Counted from the first letter of the stretch, positions 1 through 6,669 are shown. The stretch: 11,621 nt of DNA from Oscillospiraceae bacterium (GCA_900768245.1 CAAGCE010000288.1:1-11621), one strand, 5' to 3'. The notes: a model not told the origin generated them from the letters alone. Made by a program: numbers and translations.

Positions 1-70
1 ATTTCGCCTCTGCGGAGGCGACCACGGGCTTTGCCCTTTGGATTCCCACAAGCCTTTGAAAAGGCTTGAC
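1..70. repeat. Cluster of three short hairpins at window edge
   Basis: Three inverted repeats follow one another: CGCCTC (5-10) with GAGGCG (15-20), GGGC (26-29) with GCCC (33-36), and AAGCCTTT (50-57) with AAAGGCTT (60-67). The stretch is gene-free and more GC-rich than the AT-rich intergenic DNA elsewhere. It resembles the short dispersed intergenic repeats I recall from Ruminococcus-type genomes, but only one copy is in the window, so its repeat nature is inference. It is about 150 bases past the glgB stop and has no T-run of its own, so it is not an obvious terminator. Confidence 0.4.
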
Positions 71-103
71 CGAAACTTTTATATGGGTGTGCTGTTACTT
101 TTG

Positions 104-195
104 TTTGGCTCATCGGACTTTGTGCAAAGCTGCCGCCGCGGCTGCCATCTTCGGGTGCGCACGTTACTTGGGCGCGTCTAAATAAAAAATAAAAC
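104..195 (-). repeat. Gene-end repeat, copy A (3' of glgB)
   Basis: Read in the glgB direction, this AT-rich run leads into a core ATTTAGACGCGCCCAAG and then a GC-rich segment. The same layout occurs at 8692-8770 and 11412-11490. The possible paired arms are GCCGCG (135-140) and CGCGTC (173-178), 32 bases apart, with one mismatch. The repeat lies just past the glgB stop and in the same orientation to its gene as the other copies. Function is unknown; it may act as a 3'-end or termination element. No classic glgB terminator is visible otherwise. Confidence 0.55.
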
Positions 196-214
196 AGACA
201 CGGCAAATCACATC

Positions 215-2146
215 TTATTCGGTTTCTTTAACAACTGCCTTTTTTCTTGCTCTCGGCTTTTTTTCTGCGGAAGAAGTCTTTTTCTTCAGCTCTTCAACAG
301 CAGGCTCAACATCCTGCGAAACGCTGTATATTTTCGCTGAGAACGGTGCAAAGGTGTCTTTGAACGAATAGCTGTGCTTTTTGTACGGTACGGCTTCGGA
401 ACGTATTTTTACCGACTTTTTAAGCGGTGTCGTTCCGCTGTAAATATCGCTGTCGCTGTTGATAAGCTCGTTGACGGTCACAAGTCCGTCAACGCCGACT
501 GTATAATTTTCATAGCGTCTGTCGGAAAGGTTCAGCACCACTATAACGCTGCTGTCGCCCGATGTACGCTGATATGCATAAATACAATCCTCGGGGGCAT
601 CGGCTTCAAGCCATTTAAAGCAGTCCATATTGTACTCTCCGCTGTAAAGTGCGGGAGTTTTTTCATAGATCTTTGCAAGGTCACTGTAATAGCGGCGGAA
701 TGAGTCGTGAAGCGGATATTTCAGCATAAACCAATCCTGCTCACGGGTCTCGTCCCACTCTCTGAACTGTGCAAACTCGTTGCCCATAAAGTTCAGCTTT
801 TTACCCGGGTGGGTGAACATATACGCATAAAGCGCACGGCACTGCGGGAATTTTACCTCGTAATCTCCCCACATTTTCTGGATTATGGTAGCTTTTCCGT
901 GGACAACTTCATCGTGTGAAAACGGCAGCAGGAAAAGCTCGTTATAAAAATACATCATTGAAAATGTTATCTTATGATAGTGATACTGTCGCTCCGACGG
1001 CGGTGTACGGAAAAAATCAAGGGTATCATTCATCCAGCCCATATCCCACTTATAGTCGAAACCAAGTCCCTCATATTCAACAGGTGCGGTAACTTTAAGA
1101 AAGTTTGTGGAGTCCTCTGCAAAAAGCATTGCACTTGGGTGGATATGGTGCAGACCGCTGTTCATATTGCGGATAAAGTTTACTGCGCCGTTATTGACAC
1201 CTCTTGATGAATCACCCTGCCAGTAAAGCATATTGCTGATAGCGTCCATTCTTATGCCGTCAAAATGAAATTCGCTGAGCCAATAGTTAGCGGCTGACTG
1301 CATAAAGCTGCATACTTCCTTGCGGTAGTAGTTGAAATTGTATGAACCCCACTCGCTCACACCCGCACCTGTGTTAGGGTACTCATAAAGTGCTGTGCCG
1401 TCGTAAAGTGACAATGAATATCCGTCGACTGCAAAATGAACGGGAACGAAGTCCGTGATAACCCCTATTCCTGCTTTATGGCACTCATTGATAAAATATT
1501 TCAGATCGTCCGGTGAGCCGTATCGTGAAGTCGGGCTGAAAAAGCCTGTGGTCTGATAACCCCACGAGCAGTCCGCAGGGTGCTCGCTGAGCGGCATTAC
1601 TTCAATATGAGTAAAGCCGTACTTTTTCACATACTCAATAAGCGGTTTTGCAAGCTCACGGTATGTATACCAGCACTCCTCTATCGGATAAGGCTCATCG
1701 CCCTCAACGGAGAGCATTTTCCACGAACCCATATGTATCTCATAAATATTCATCGGCTTATCATAGCACTTGTCACGCTCTTTCATCCACTTTTCGTCTG
1801 TGAATTTAAAGCCATAGAGATTTACGATAATTGACGCTGAATTGGGACGCAGCTCCGTTTCAAAGCCGTATGGGTCGGATTTTTCAACAACAGAACCGTT
1901 TTTGCCGTGGATACGGTATTTATACATCTGACCAACCATTGCATTGCTGACAACGGTGCTGTACACGCCGCTTCTGCCCTCCTGTGTCATATACTGACCG
2001 TTCCAGCCATTAAACTCGCCGATGACCTCTATATAATCCGCATTGGGTGCATAGGTACGGAACACAACTCCCTCAGGCTGAATATGCGCACCGAAATATG
2101 TATAAGCATCAAAAGCTTTGCCGTCATAAAAGTCCTGTAAAATCAT
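215..2146 (-). CDS. glgB: 1,4-alpha-glucan (glycogen) branching enzyme, GH13
   Basis: This enzyme cuts an alpha-1,4-glucan chain and rejoins it as an alpha-1,6 branch in cytoplasmic glycogen synthesis. The 643-residue protein has an N-terminal CBM48-like domain (about 20-110), the GH13 barrel (about 130-500) and a C-terminal beta domain (about 500-610). All four GH13 motifs are visible: DFVPVHF (Asp232, His237), DGIRMD with nucleophile Asp301, AEDST with acid/base Glu344, and LPFSHDEVVHG with Asp412. The start is ATG at 2146; the frame opens six codons earlier with TTG, but the GGAGG site lies inside that extension, six to seven bases before the ATG. Residues from about 610 to the end form a charged, lysine-rich tail absent from typical GlgB. 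It has its own promoter at 2180-2208. No other glycogen gene adjoins it. Confidence 0.95.
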   Translation of the reverse strand: MILQDFYDGKAFDAYTYFGAHIQPEGVVFRTYAPNADYIEVIGEFNGWNGQYMTQEGRSGVYSTVVSNAMVGQMYKYRIHGKNGSVVEKSDPYGFETELRPNSASIIVNLYGFKFTDEKWMKERDKCYDKPMNIYEIHMGSWKMLSVEGDEPYPIEECWYTYRELAKPLIEYVKKYGFTHIEVMPLSEHPADCSWGYQTTGFFSPTSRYGSPDDLKYFINECHKAGIGVITDFVPVHFAVDGYSLSLYDGTALYEYPNTGAGVSEWGSYNFNYYRKEVCSFMQSAANYWLSEFHFDGIRMDAISNMLYWQGDSSRGVNNGAVNFIRNMNSGLHHIHPSAMLFAEDSTNFLKVTAPVEYEGLGFDYKWDMGWMNDTLDFFRTPPSERQYHYHKITFSMMYFYNELFLLPFSHDEVVHGKATIIQKMWGDYEVKFPQCRALYAYMFTHPGKKLNFMGNEFAQFREWDETREQDWFMLKYPLHDSFRRYYSDLAKIYEKTPALYSGEYNMDCFKWLEADAPEDCIYAYQRTSGDSSVIVVLNLSDRRYENYTVGVDGLVTVNELINSDSDIYSGTTPLKKSVKIRSEAVPYKKHSYSFKDTFAPFSAKIYSVSQDVEPAVEELKKKTSSAEKKPRARKKAVVKETE

Positions 2147-2179
2147 TTGCAATCCTCCGAACAAAGTAAATATATTAAT

Positions 2180-2208
2180 ATTATACTATATTGGTGCAGT
2201 TTTTTCAA
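2180..2208 (-). promoter_or_regulatory. Sigma-A promoter of glgB
   Basis: On the minus strand, TTGAAA (2208-2203) is followed by a 17-base spacer and a perfect TATAAT (2185-2180). This gives a leader of roughly 25-30 bases before the ATG at 2146. Because the terminator of the upstream receptor gene lies just before it, glgB is probably transcribed on its own. Confidence 0.75.
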
Positions 2209-2231
2209 TAGTTTTTATGAAAATTGTTCAA

Positions 2232-2268
2232 CAATAAAAATACCGCCACACTATACAGTATGACGGTA
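2232..2268 (-). terminator. Intrinsic terminator of the chemotaxis receptor gene
   Basis: An imperfect inverted repeat covers 2241-2268 (outer stem TACCG/CGGTA, then further pairs broken by two C-A mismatches). On the minus strand it is followed at once by TTTTTATT. It begins about 20 bases past the receptor stop codon and separates that gene from glgB. Confidence 0.75.
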
Positions 2269-2287
2269 TAAAAGTTCAGATTAAAAA

Positions 2288-4279
2288 TCAGTTTTCTTTA
2301 CGGAGAGTGAATGAACTCATAAGCTCTTTGAGCATAGATGCCTGACCCGAAAGCTCTTCGGAGGCAGCTGCGGATTCTTCGGCGGTTGCGGAGTTTGTCT
2401 GTACAACGCAAGATATCTGCTCGATTCCGACTGAGATCTGCTTGATGGAATCTGCCGCATCTTTGGACGCTTCGGAGATCCTGCTGTTTATCTTTAAAAC
2501 CTCTTCGGAAGATGTTTCTGCGCCGTTCATCATATCAGCTACCTCGGAAACAAGGCTATTGCCGTTCTGAACAGCTTCAAGCGATGCTTCAATAAAAGCG
2601 TTTGTTGACTTGGCAGCTTCAGCGGATTTGCTTGCAAGATTTCTTACTTCATCTGCAACGACTGCAAAGCCCTTTCCTGCCTCACCTGCTCTCGCTGCTT
2701 CAACAGCCGCATTAAGAGCAAGTATATTTGTCTGGAATGCAATGTCTTCGATAGTTTTTATGATATTCTTTATTTCGTCGGAGGTGCTGCTTATCTTGTT
2801 CATTGCTTCAACAAGGTCGTCCATTCTGTCGCCTGCGTCCTTCATCCTGCCGCCGGCTTCATTGGTCTTTTCCATTGCGTTGCCAGCATACTCGGCATTA
2901 GAATTGATCTTTTCGGAAATAACGCTGATAGTTGCGGCAAGCTCTTCAATTGATGACGCCTGCTCCGTTGCACCCTGTGAAAGTGCCTGAGCACCTGCGG
3001 AAACCTGATCTGCACCTGCGGAAACCTGATCTGCGGCTTCATTAATCTGTGACATTGTGGAGCTGAGATTATGGTTAATATCACGGAGATACTGTAAAAG
3101 CACCTGATAATCGCCTATGTAATACTGCTCACCCTTGGTTGTATGTACATCGAAATTGCCCTTTGACATAGCCTCAAGGATACGTCCGATGTCGTTGATA
3201 ATGTTATTTATATTGGAAACGACAGTCTGTGTTGCTGCGGAAAGTCTGCCTGTTTCGTCCTTTGATTTAAGTACGGGAACTGAGCTGCTGAGATCGCCGT
3301 CTGCAAGCTTTTCGATACGCTCTGTGCATATGCGTACTGAATTGCCTATATTGTTGCCAAGCTTTCTTGCTACGACAGTAGAAACAACGCAGGCAGCTAT
3401 CAATACAAATACAGTCAAAACAATAGAATTATAGGTATCCGTCATAAAGTCACTCTTAGGAGCATAAACAGCCAATGCCCAGCCGTTTGTATCCGGAACA
3501 GGAGTATAAGCAAGATACTTTGTAACTCCGTTAAGTTTATAATCTGCAAATCCGGACTCGCCTTTTCTCATTTTCTGATGAGATTCGGCAAGTGTTTTAT
3601 ATCCCTTCTGACCTGTTGTATCGGCAGCGGCAAGAGCTTCAATATTTTCACCGCTCTTTACAACCTCGCTGTCAACGTCAGCAATCGTATCGCCGTCAGA
3701 ATCTATAATATATGCTCTGCAATTATCGCTTACCTTAATATCTCTCACAATATCATTAAGGAACTCTGTATCAGGCTGAGTAAGAACGCAGCCGACTACT
3801 TCGCTGCCGGAAATGCCGTCTTTCCACAAAGGAGCGGCAACAACGATAACAAGCTCGCCTGTCAGCTTTGAAACGATAGGTTCGGAAACCGTAATTTTTC
3901 CAAGCATAGCCTGCTTGAAATAATCTCTGTCACTGTAATTCTTGCCGTCGACCGAATCACCGTTTGAATAAACAAGGTTACAAGCCACAAGTCCATGTTC
4001 ATTTGCACTTTGTGAAAGAATATTCTTTTTTTCCGTATCGGAAACTGTTGAATCCGAAAGGCTTGGGATAACACCAAGACCGCTTGCAATATTCTCATAG
4101 GCCTTTATTTCCCAGCCTATACGTTCGGCAGCAAGTCCTGCTGAAACGCTCATATTGTTTTTCACCGAATCAACGCTTGTTTTATAGGTCATAATGCCTG
4201 CAAATACACCCAAAATAAGCAGCGCAGCACCCACCATGATTATACAGCATAGAAATATTTTTTTCCTTATTGACTTCAT
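2288..4279 (-). CDS. Methyl-accepting chemotaxis protein with periplasmic-side CACHE sensor
   Basis: This membrane receptor binds a ligand outside the cell and controls the CheA kinase through its cytoplasmic signalling hairpin. The 663-residue protein has a first membrane segment at about 8-30, a CACHE-type extracellular domain at about 35-275 (with YSDRDYF near 115-121, typical of that fold), a second membrane segment at about 286-304, a HAMP domain at about 305-360, a linker with a possible second HAMP-like helix pair, and the methyl-accepting domain at about 410-655. The hairpin tip at 511-549 is the near-invariant chemoreceptor motif around FQTNILALNAAVEAARAGE. The ATG at 4279 has a strong AGGGGGA site upstream. 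No CheW-binding tail or che gene adjoins it, so it is a stand-alone receptor gene. The ligand cannot be told, though small metabolites such as amino or organic acids are usual for CACHE receptors. Confidence 0.95.
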   Translation of the reverse strand: MKSIRKKIFLCCIIMVGAALLILGVFAGIMTYKTSVDSVKNNMSVSAGLAAERIGWEIKAYENIASGLGVIPSLSDSTVSDTEKKNILSQSANEHGLVACNLVYSNGDSVDGKNYSDRDYFKQAMLGKITVSEPIVSKLTGELVIVVAAPLWKDGISGSEVVGCVLTQPDTEFLNDIVRDIKVSDNCRAYIIDSDGDTIADVDSEVVKSGENIEALAAADTTGQKGYKTLAESHQKMRKGESGFADYKLNGVTKYLAYTPVPDTNGWALAVYAPKSDFMTDTYNSIVLTVFVLIAACVVSTVVARKLGNNIGNSVRICTERIEKLADGDLSSSVPVLKSKDETGRLSAATQTVVSNINNIINDIGRILEAMSKGNFDVHTTKGEQYYIGDYQVLLQYLRDINHNLSSTMSQINEAADQVSAGADQVSAGAQALSQGATEQASSIEELAATISVISEKINSNAEYAGNAMEKTNEAGGRMKDAGDRMDDLVEAMNKISSTSDEIKNIIKTIEDIAFQTNILALNAAVEAARAGEAGKGFAVVADEVRNLASKSAEAAKSTNAFIEASLEAVQNGNSLVSEVADMMNGAETSSEEVLKINSRISEASKDAADSIKQISVGIEQISCVVQTNSATAEESAAASEELSGQASMLKELMSSFTLRKEN
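2991..3032. repeat. 21-bp tandem duplication inside the receptor gene
   Basis: Two identical 21-base units lie head to tail (2991-3011 and 3012-3032), coding for DQVSAGA twice at about residues 417-430. Seven residues equal one heptad of the receptor coiled coil, so the reading frame and coil phase are kept. Confidence 0.85.
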
Positions 4280-4319
4280 ATAGAAATCCCCCTAAATCGT
4301 AAAACCATATCTCGCACAA

Positions 4320-4386
4320 AAATAATAGGTTTTGTGTATTCTCCCAACAATCCACCAGCAAAATATTTCGTCAAAACCCACTATTT
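4320..4386 (-). promoter_or_regulatory. Long stem-loop in the chemotaxis receptor leader
   Basis: In the minus-strand transcript, a 15-base arm AAATAGTGGGTTTTG (4386-4372) can pair along its full length with CAAAACCTATTATTT (4334-4320), using two G-U pairs. The 37-base loop holds further G-rich sequence. The second arm runs straight into a few more T residues, a little like a weak terminator, and the start codon is about 40 bases beyond. It may be a leader that controls expression. It lacks the conserved c-di-GMP-I riboswitch core, and I could not match it to a known class. Confidence 0.5.
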
Positions 4387-4394
4387 TACACCGT

Positions 4395-4421
4395 ATTATT
4401 GGCTTTTTCTTTGTACATTTA
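4395..4421 (-). promoter_or_regulatory. Sigma-28 (flagellar)-like promoter of the receptor gene
   Basis: On the minus strand, TAAA (4421-4418) is followed by a 14-base spacer and GCCAATAA (4403-4396). The motility sigma factor (SigD/FliA) consensus is TAAA-N14-16-GCCGATAA, so there is one mismatch. Chemoreceptor genes are classic members of that regulon, which makes this reading more likely, but it remains a prediction. Confidence 0.5.
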
Positions 4422-4423
4422 CA

Positions 4424-4451
4424 ATTATATCACTTTAATTAAAAAAATCAA
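4424..4451 (-). promoter_or_regulatory. Sigma-A promoter of the receptor gene
   Basis: TTGATT (4451-4446), a 16-base spacer and TATAAT (4429-4424), with TGA just before the -10 box giving an extended -10. It lies upstream of the sigma-28-like site in the same direction, so the gene may have housekeeping and motility-linked transcription. The resulting leader would be about 140 bases. Confidence 0.6.
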
Positions 4452-4547
4452 GTATATATAAGAATTATTTTATCTGAAATTGTGAATAGAAATATTTCCC
4501 ATAGTAAATATTTTTGCTTTTTATATCAGGTCACTGATTTGCTGTGA

Positions 4548-4616
4548 CTGCGGCGGCTTGCTTTCTCACGAATTGCAGCAAGCTTTATGCCGCCGCCAAA
4601 ATAAAAAAATAAAAAC
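4548..4616 (-). repeat. GC-rich hairpin, possibly a distant gene-end repeat copy (D)
   Basis: GCGGCGGC and TTGCT pair with AGCAA and GCCGCCGC across this stretch, and a run of A residues (T on the minus strand) follows toward trxB. The layout (T-rich run, then GC-rich inverted repeat, just past a minus-strand gene) is like copies A, B and C, but the core GCGCGCCCAAG sequence is not kept. I treat it as a look-alike rather than a proven copy. Confidence 0.35.
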
Positions 4617-4651
4617 AAAGCCTGCCGAAGCAAAAAACTTCGGCAGGCTTT
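4600..4651 (-). terminator. Strong intrinsic terminator of the esterase-trxB operon
   Basis: A perfect 14-bp stem (4617-4630 with 4638-4651) and a 7-base loop are followed on the minus strand by a T-rich run. The distal stem base overlaps the trxB stop codon TAA (4652-4650), so the last codon is part of the hairpin. Confidence 0.9.
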
Positions 4652-5585
4652 AAAAATTCAGCTCATCCAGCCGAACTAAGATATTTTTGGCAAAATGAAC
4701 AGCTGTTGCTCCGTCCGATGCCGCTGTAATTATCTGACGGAGAGGTTTGGTTCGGACGTCTCCTGCGGCAAAAACTCCACTGACATTTGTCCTTGTTGTC
4801 TCGTCTGCTATGATATATCCGTTTTTGTCCGCTGCCACGACGTTACCGAGAAATTCAGACGCAGGCTTTCTGCCTATGCCGACAAAAACACCATCGCAGA
4901 AAAGCTCATATTCGGTTTCATCATTCAGATTTTTTACGGTAACGCCCTGGAATTTATCCTTTGCGATAAAGCCTGCAACTGTGCTGTTGGGGATAAACTC
5001 AACATTTTCAGCCGCTTTGAGCGGTTCATCATATATCTTTTCGGCTTTCAGACTGTCGCTTCGGTATATCACATAAACTTTTGCTGCAAGCTTTGAAAGG
5101 TACAATGCGTCAGAAACGGCAGAGTTCCCTCCACCCACCACAGCGACTGTCTTATCCTTATAAAATCTGCCGTCACAATGGGCGCAGTAGTGAACTCCCC
5201 TGCCTGTAAGCTCCCTTTCACCTGCTATTCCAAGCTCACGGGGATCTGCCCCTGTTGCTATAACTGCCGTTTTTCCATAAAATTCACCCGTTGATGTCAC
5301 GGCTTTTTTTATTTTATCGGAAAAGTCTGCCGCTTTTACATCGGCATAAACTGTTTTTGCGCCGAAACGCTCTGCGCCTTTCTGCATTTTTATTCCAAGC
5401 TCAATTCCGCCTATGCCCTCATCGAATCCGGGATAATTCTCTATCTTATCTGTATATGTCATCTGTCCGCCTGCCGCAATTTTTTCAATAAGGAGCGTAT
5501 CAAGCCCTGCTCTTGCGGCATACAATGCTGCCGTACAGCCGCTTGGACCTCCGCCTATGATAAGCATATCGTAAATGTGTTCCAT
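4650..5585 (-). CDS. trxB: Thioredoxin reductase-like FAD protein
   Basis: This cytoplasmic flavoprotein passes electrons to thioredoxin to keep protein thiols reduced. The 311-residue length is normal for low-molecular-weight TrxB. It has the N-terminal FAD motif GGGPSG (11-16), the redox pair Cys134-Ala-His-Cys137, the dinucleotide motif GGGNSA (151-156) and the C-terminal FAD motif FAAGDVR around Asp276. The region that normally reads HRRxxxR for the NADPH 2'-phosphate reads YRSDSLK here (174-180), so the electron donor is open to question. The start is ATG at 5585, nine bases after AGGAGG; the longer frame starts with TTG at 5612 and contains that site. It lies 40 bases after the esterase gene, and probably shares its promoter. 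No thioredoxin gene is next to it. Confidence 0.9.
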   Translation of the reverse strand: MEHIYDMLIIGGGPSGCTAALYAARAGLDTLLIEKIAAGGQMTYTDKIENYPGFDEGIGGIELGIKMQKGAERFGAKTVYADVKAADFSDKIKKAVTSTGEFYGKTAVIATGADPRELGIAGERELTGRGVHYCAHCDGRFYKDKTVAVVGGGNSAVSDALYLSKLAAKVYVIYRSDSLKAEKIYDEPLKAAENVEFIPNSTVAGFIAKDKFQGVTVKNLNDETEYELFCDGVFVGIGRKPASEFLGNVVAADKNGYIIADETTRTNVSGVFAAGDVRTKPLRQIITAASDGATAVHFAKNILVRLDELNF

Positions 5586-5625
5586 AACAACAAACCTCCT
5601 GCACATTAACAATAGCTTTTGCAGT

Positions 5626-6309
5626 TCAGAATGTTTTATTCAATGTCCAAGCTATTCCCTTTGCAAGGCGAAGAACGGCATCCTTATAGTGATTTCCCTG
5701 ATTCATTTCAAAAACAGATGGTATGTTCATCTGACGAAAATTCCGATAAAGCTTCTCCATACAGCCTTCGGTTTGGCTCAGATAAGGATTTTTGGTACGG
5801 CTCTCCTTATCCCCAAGAGAAAGATAAACCGAATCAGGCTGTCTTATATACTTATTGGTTTCGATATATGAAACAAAATTCGGATACCAAACTGAGCCTG
5901 ATGCACAGACAACATCTGAAAAAGCATCTGTAACATACGGCGCATAAAGCGCATACAAGCCTGCCATTGAATAGCCTGCAATAATGCGGCGTGACGATAT
6001 GCCTGTCAGATTTTCGGCAAACGGTATTATCTGCTTGGTCAGCAAGGAAGTAAAGTTCGCTGCGTTTCCTCCGAAGCCTTCACCGCCGCGAAAAACAGGC
6101 TCGCTTTTCCACGGTGACAGATCATCGTTCCATTGCAGTTCCGATATTGTTACAAGATGAAAGGGTCTGCATTTTAATTTTTCGCACTCAGCGATCAGCA
6201 TTTCTCCGCTTTCCTCATACATTGGCGAATATACCACAGGTGCATCTTTTCCTTCGCTTTGATACAATATCACCTGTCTGTTTTCAATAGTTTTCTTTAT
6301 CTGCTGCAT
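5626..6309 (-). CDS. Alpha/beta-hydrolase esterase, IroE/Fes/esterase D type
   Basis: The 227-residue protein belongs to the putative esterase family that includes siderophore esterases (Fes, IroE, BesA) and esterase D. The serine nucleophile sits in GYSMAG (Ser114); the likely triad partners are Asp167 in LGDKES and His207 in NQGNHY. An oxyanion-side segment rich in Gly and Phe (PVFRGGEGFGGNA, about 71-83) precedes them. No signal peptide or membrane segment is seen, so it should act in the cytoplasm. The start is ATG at 6309, seven bases after GGAGG; a GTG two codons upstream is only one base from that site and is rejected. It is the first gene of an operon with trxB. The substrate is unknown: a ferric siderophore is possible by family, but no siderophore transport gene is in the window. 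Confidence 0.8.
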   Translation of the reverse strand: MQQIKKTIENRQVILYQSEGKDAPVVYSPMYEESGEMLIAECEKLKCRPFHLVTISELQWNDDLSPWKSEPVFRGGEGFGGNAANFTSLLTKQIIPFAENLTGISSRRIIAGYSMAGLYALYAPYVTDAFSDVVCASGSVWYPNFVSYIETNKYIRQPDSVYLSLGDKESRTKNPYLSQTEGCMEKLYRNFRQMNIPSVFEMNQGNHYKDAVLRLAKGIAWTLNKTF

Positions 6310-6327
6310 ATGCACACCTCCGAATCA

Positions 6328-6356
6328 ATTATACTTTTTCATACAGAAAAAATCAA
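6328..6356 (-). promoter_or_regulatory. Sigma-A promoter of the esterase-trxB operon
   Basis: TTGATT (6356-6351), a 17-base spacer and TATAAT (6333-6328). The leader would be only about 10-15 bases. The -35 box touches the left end of the MITE-like element (from 6356), so the insertion replaced or moved whatever sequence lay directly upstream. Confidence 0.75.
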
Positions 6357-6550
6357 GGTCACCTCTAAAAACCATAGTACCTCAGATGCGCAGTAAGATT
6401 TTTCGTCAGATCGTATAGAAATTTCGCAATTATTGCAAAGCAAGAATTTGCATACATGCCGTATGTCAAGAAATTTATGTGCAGGATGACGGAAAATCTG
6501 CAAGCAGATGAGGTGCTAAGGCTTTAGCCGGTGGTTTTTAGAGGTGACCT
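6356..6550. mobile_element. MITE-like palindromic element, about 195 bp
   Basis: The ends are perfect 19-bp inverted repeats, AGGTCACCTCTAAAAACCA at the left and its complement at the right. Similarity continues inward with small gaps: TAGTACCTC and GATTTTTCGTCA on the left match TAGCACCTC and GATTTTCCGTCA read from the right, so most of the element can fold into one long hairpin. The right arm has an extra 13 bases containing a small hairpin (GCTAA 6515-6519, TTAGC 6524-6528). It codes for nothing. Only a 2-base CA is shared by both flanks, so the target duplication is unclear. A separate copy of 16 end bases lies at 11398-11413. It fits a non-autonomous transposable element moved by an unseen transposase. 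Confidence 0.8.
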
Positions 6551-6596
6551 CAATAATATACATACAGAATATTGACCTTGATTCACACACTTTTTA

Positions 6597-6625
6597 TTGA
6601 TTTTAAGGCAAATATGATGTATAAT
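6597..6625 (+). promoter_or_regulatory. Sigma-A promoter of the hybrid kinase gene
   Basis: TTGATT (6597-6602), a 17-base spacer and TATAAT (6620-6625), the same hexamers as the divergent esterase promoter. The transcript would start near 6632, which is at or after the ATG at 6631 of the longest frame and so supports the internal start at 6670. Confidence 0.7.
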
Positions 6626-6669
6626 ACTGTATGTTTACAATGTATTTTTTGTATTTCGGAGGCGGCTGT

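Noticed and set aside
374..2140. Plus-strand open frames of 70-109 codons across glgB
   Set aside because: They lie opposite a clear gene, have no family motifs or ribosome binding sites, and arise from its codon use. The same applies to the short antisense frames over the other genes.
2147..2164. Six-codon upstream extension of glgB from TTG
   Set aside because: The GGAGG ribosome binding site lies inside the extension and is correctly spaced for the ATG at 2146.
4280..4424. c-di-GMP riboswitch in the receptor leader
   Set aside because: The GEMM core sequences (such as GGGCAAACC and GACGCAAAGCC) are not present.
5586..5612. Nine-codon upstream extension of trxB from TTG
   Set aside because: AGGAGG lies inside it, nine bases before the ATG at 5585, and TrxB proteins normally start close to the FAD motif.
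6356..6550. The palindrome as a structured non-coding RNA rather than a mobile element
   Set aside because: Perfect conservation is concentrated at the ends, the middle is loosely matched, and a second end copy exists at 11398-11413, which fits a transposable element better.
6571..6606. TTGACC at 6572 or TTGATT at 6578 as the -35 box of the kinase promoter
   Set aside because: Neither has a good -10 box at 16-18 bases; TTGATT at 6597 with TATAAT at 6620 has an exact 17-base spacer.
6631..6669. Kinase start at 6631
   Set aside because: The TATAAT at 6620-6625 puts the transcript start at about 6632, so the ATG at 6631 would not be translated; GGAGG precedes the ATG at 6670.
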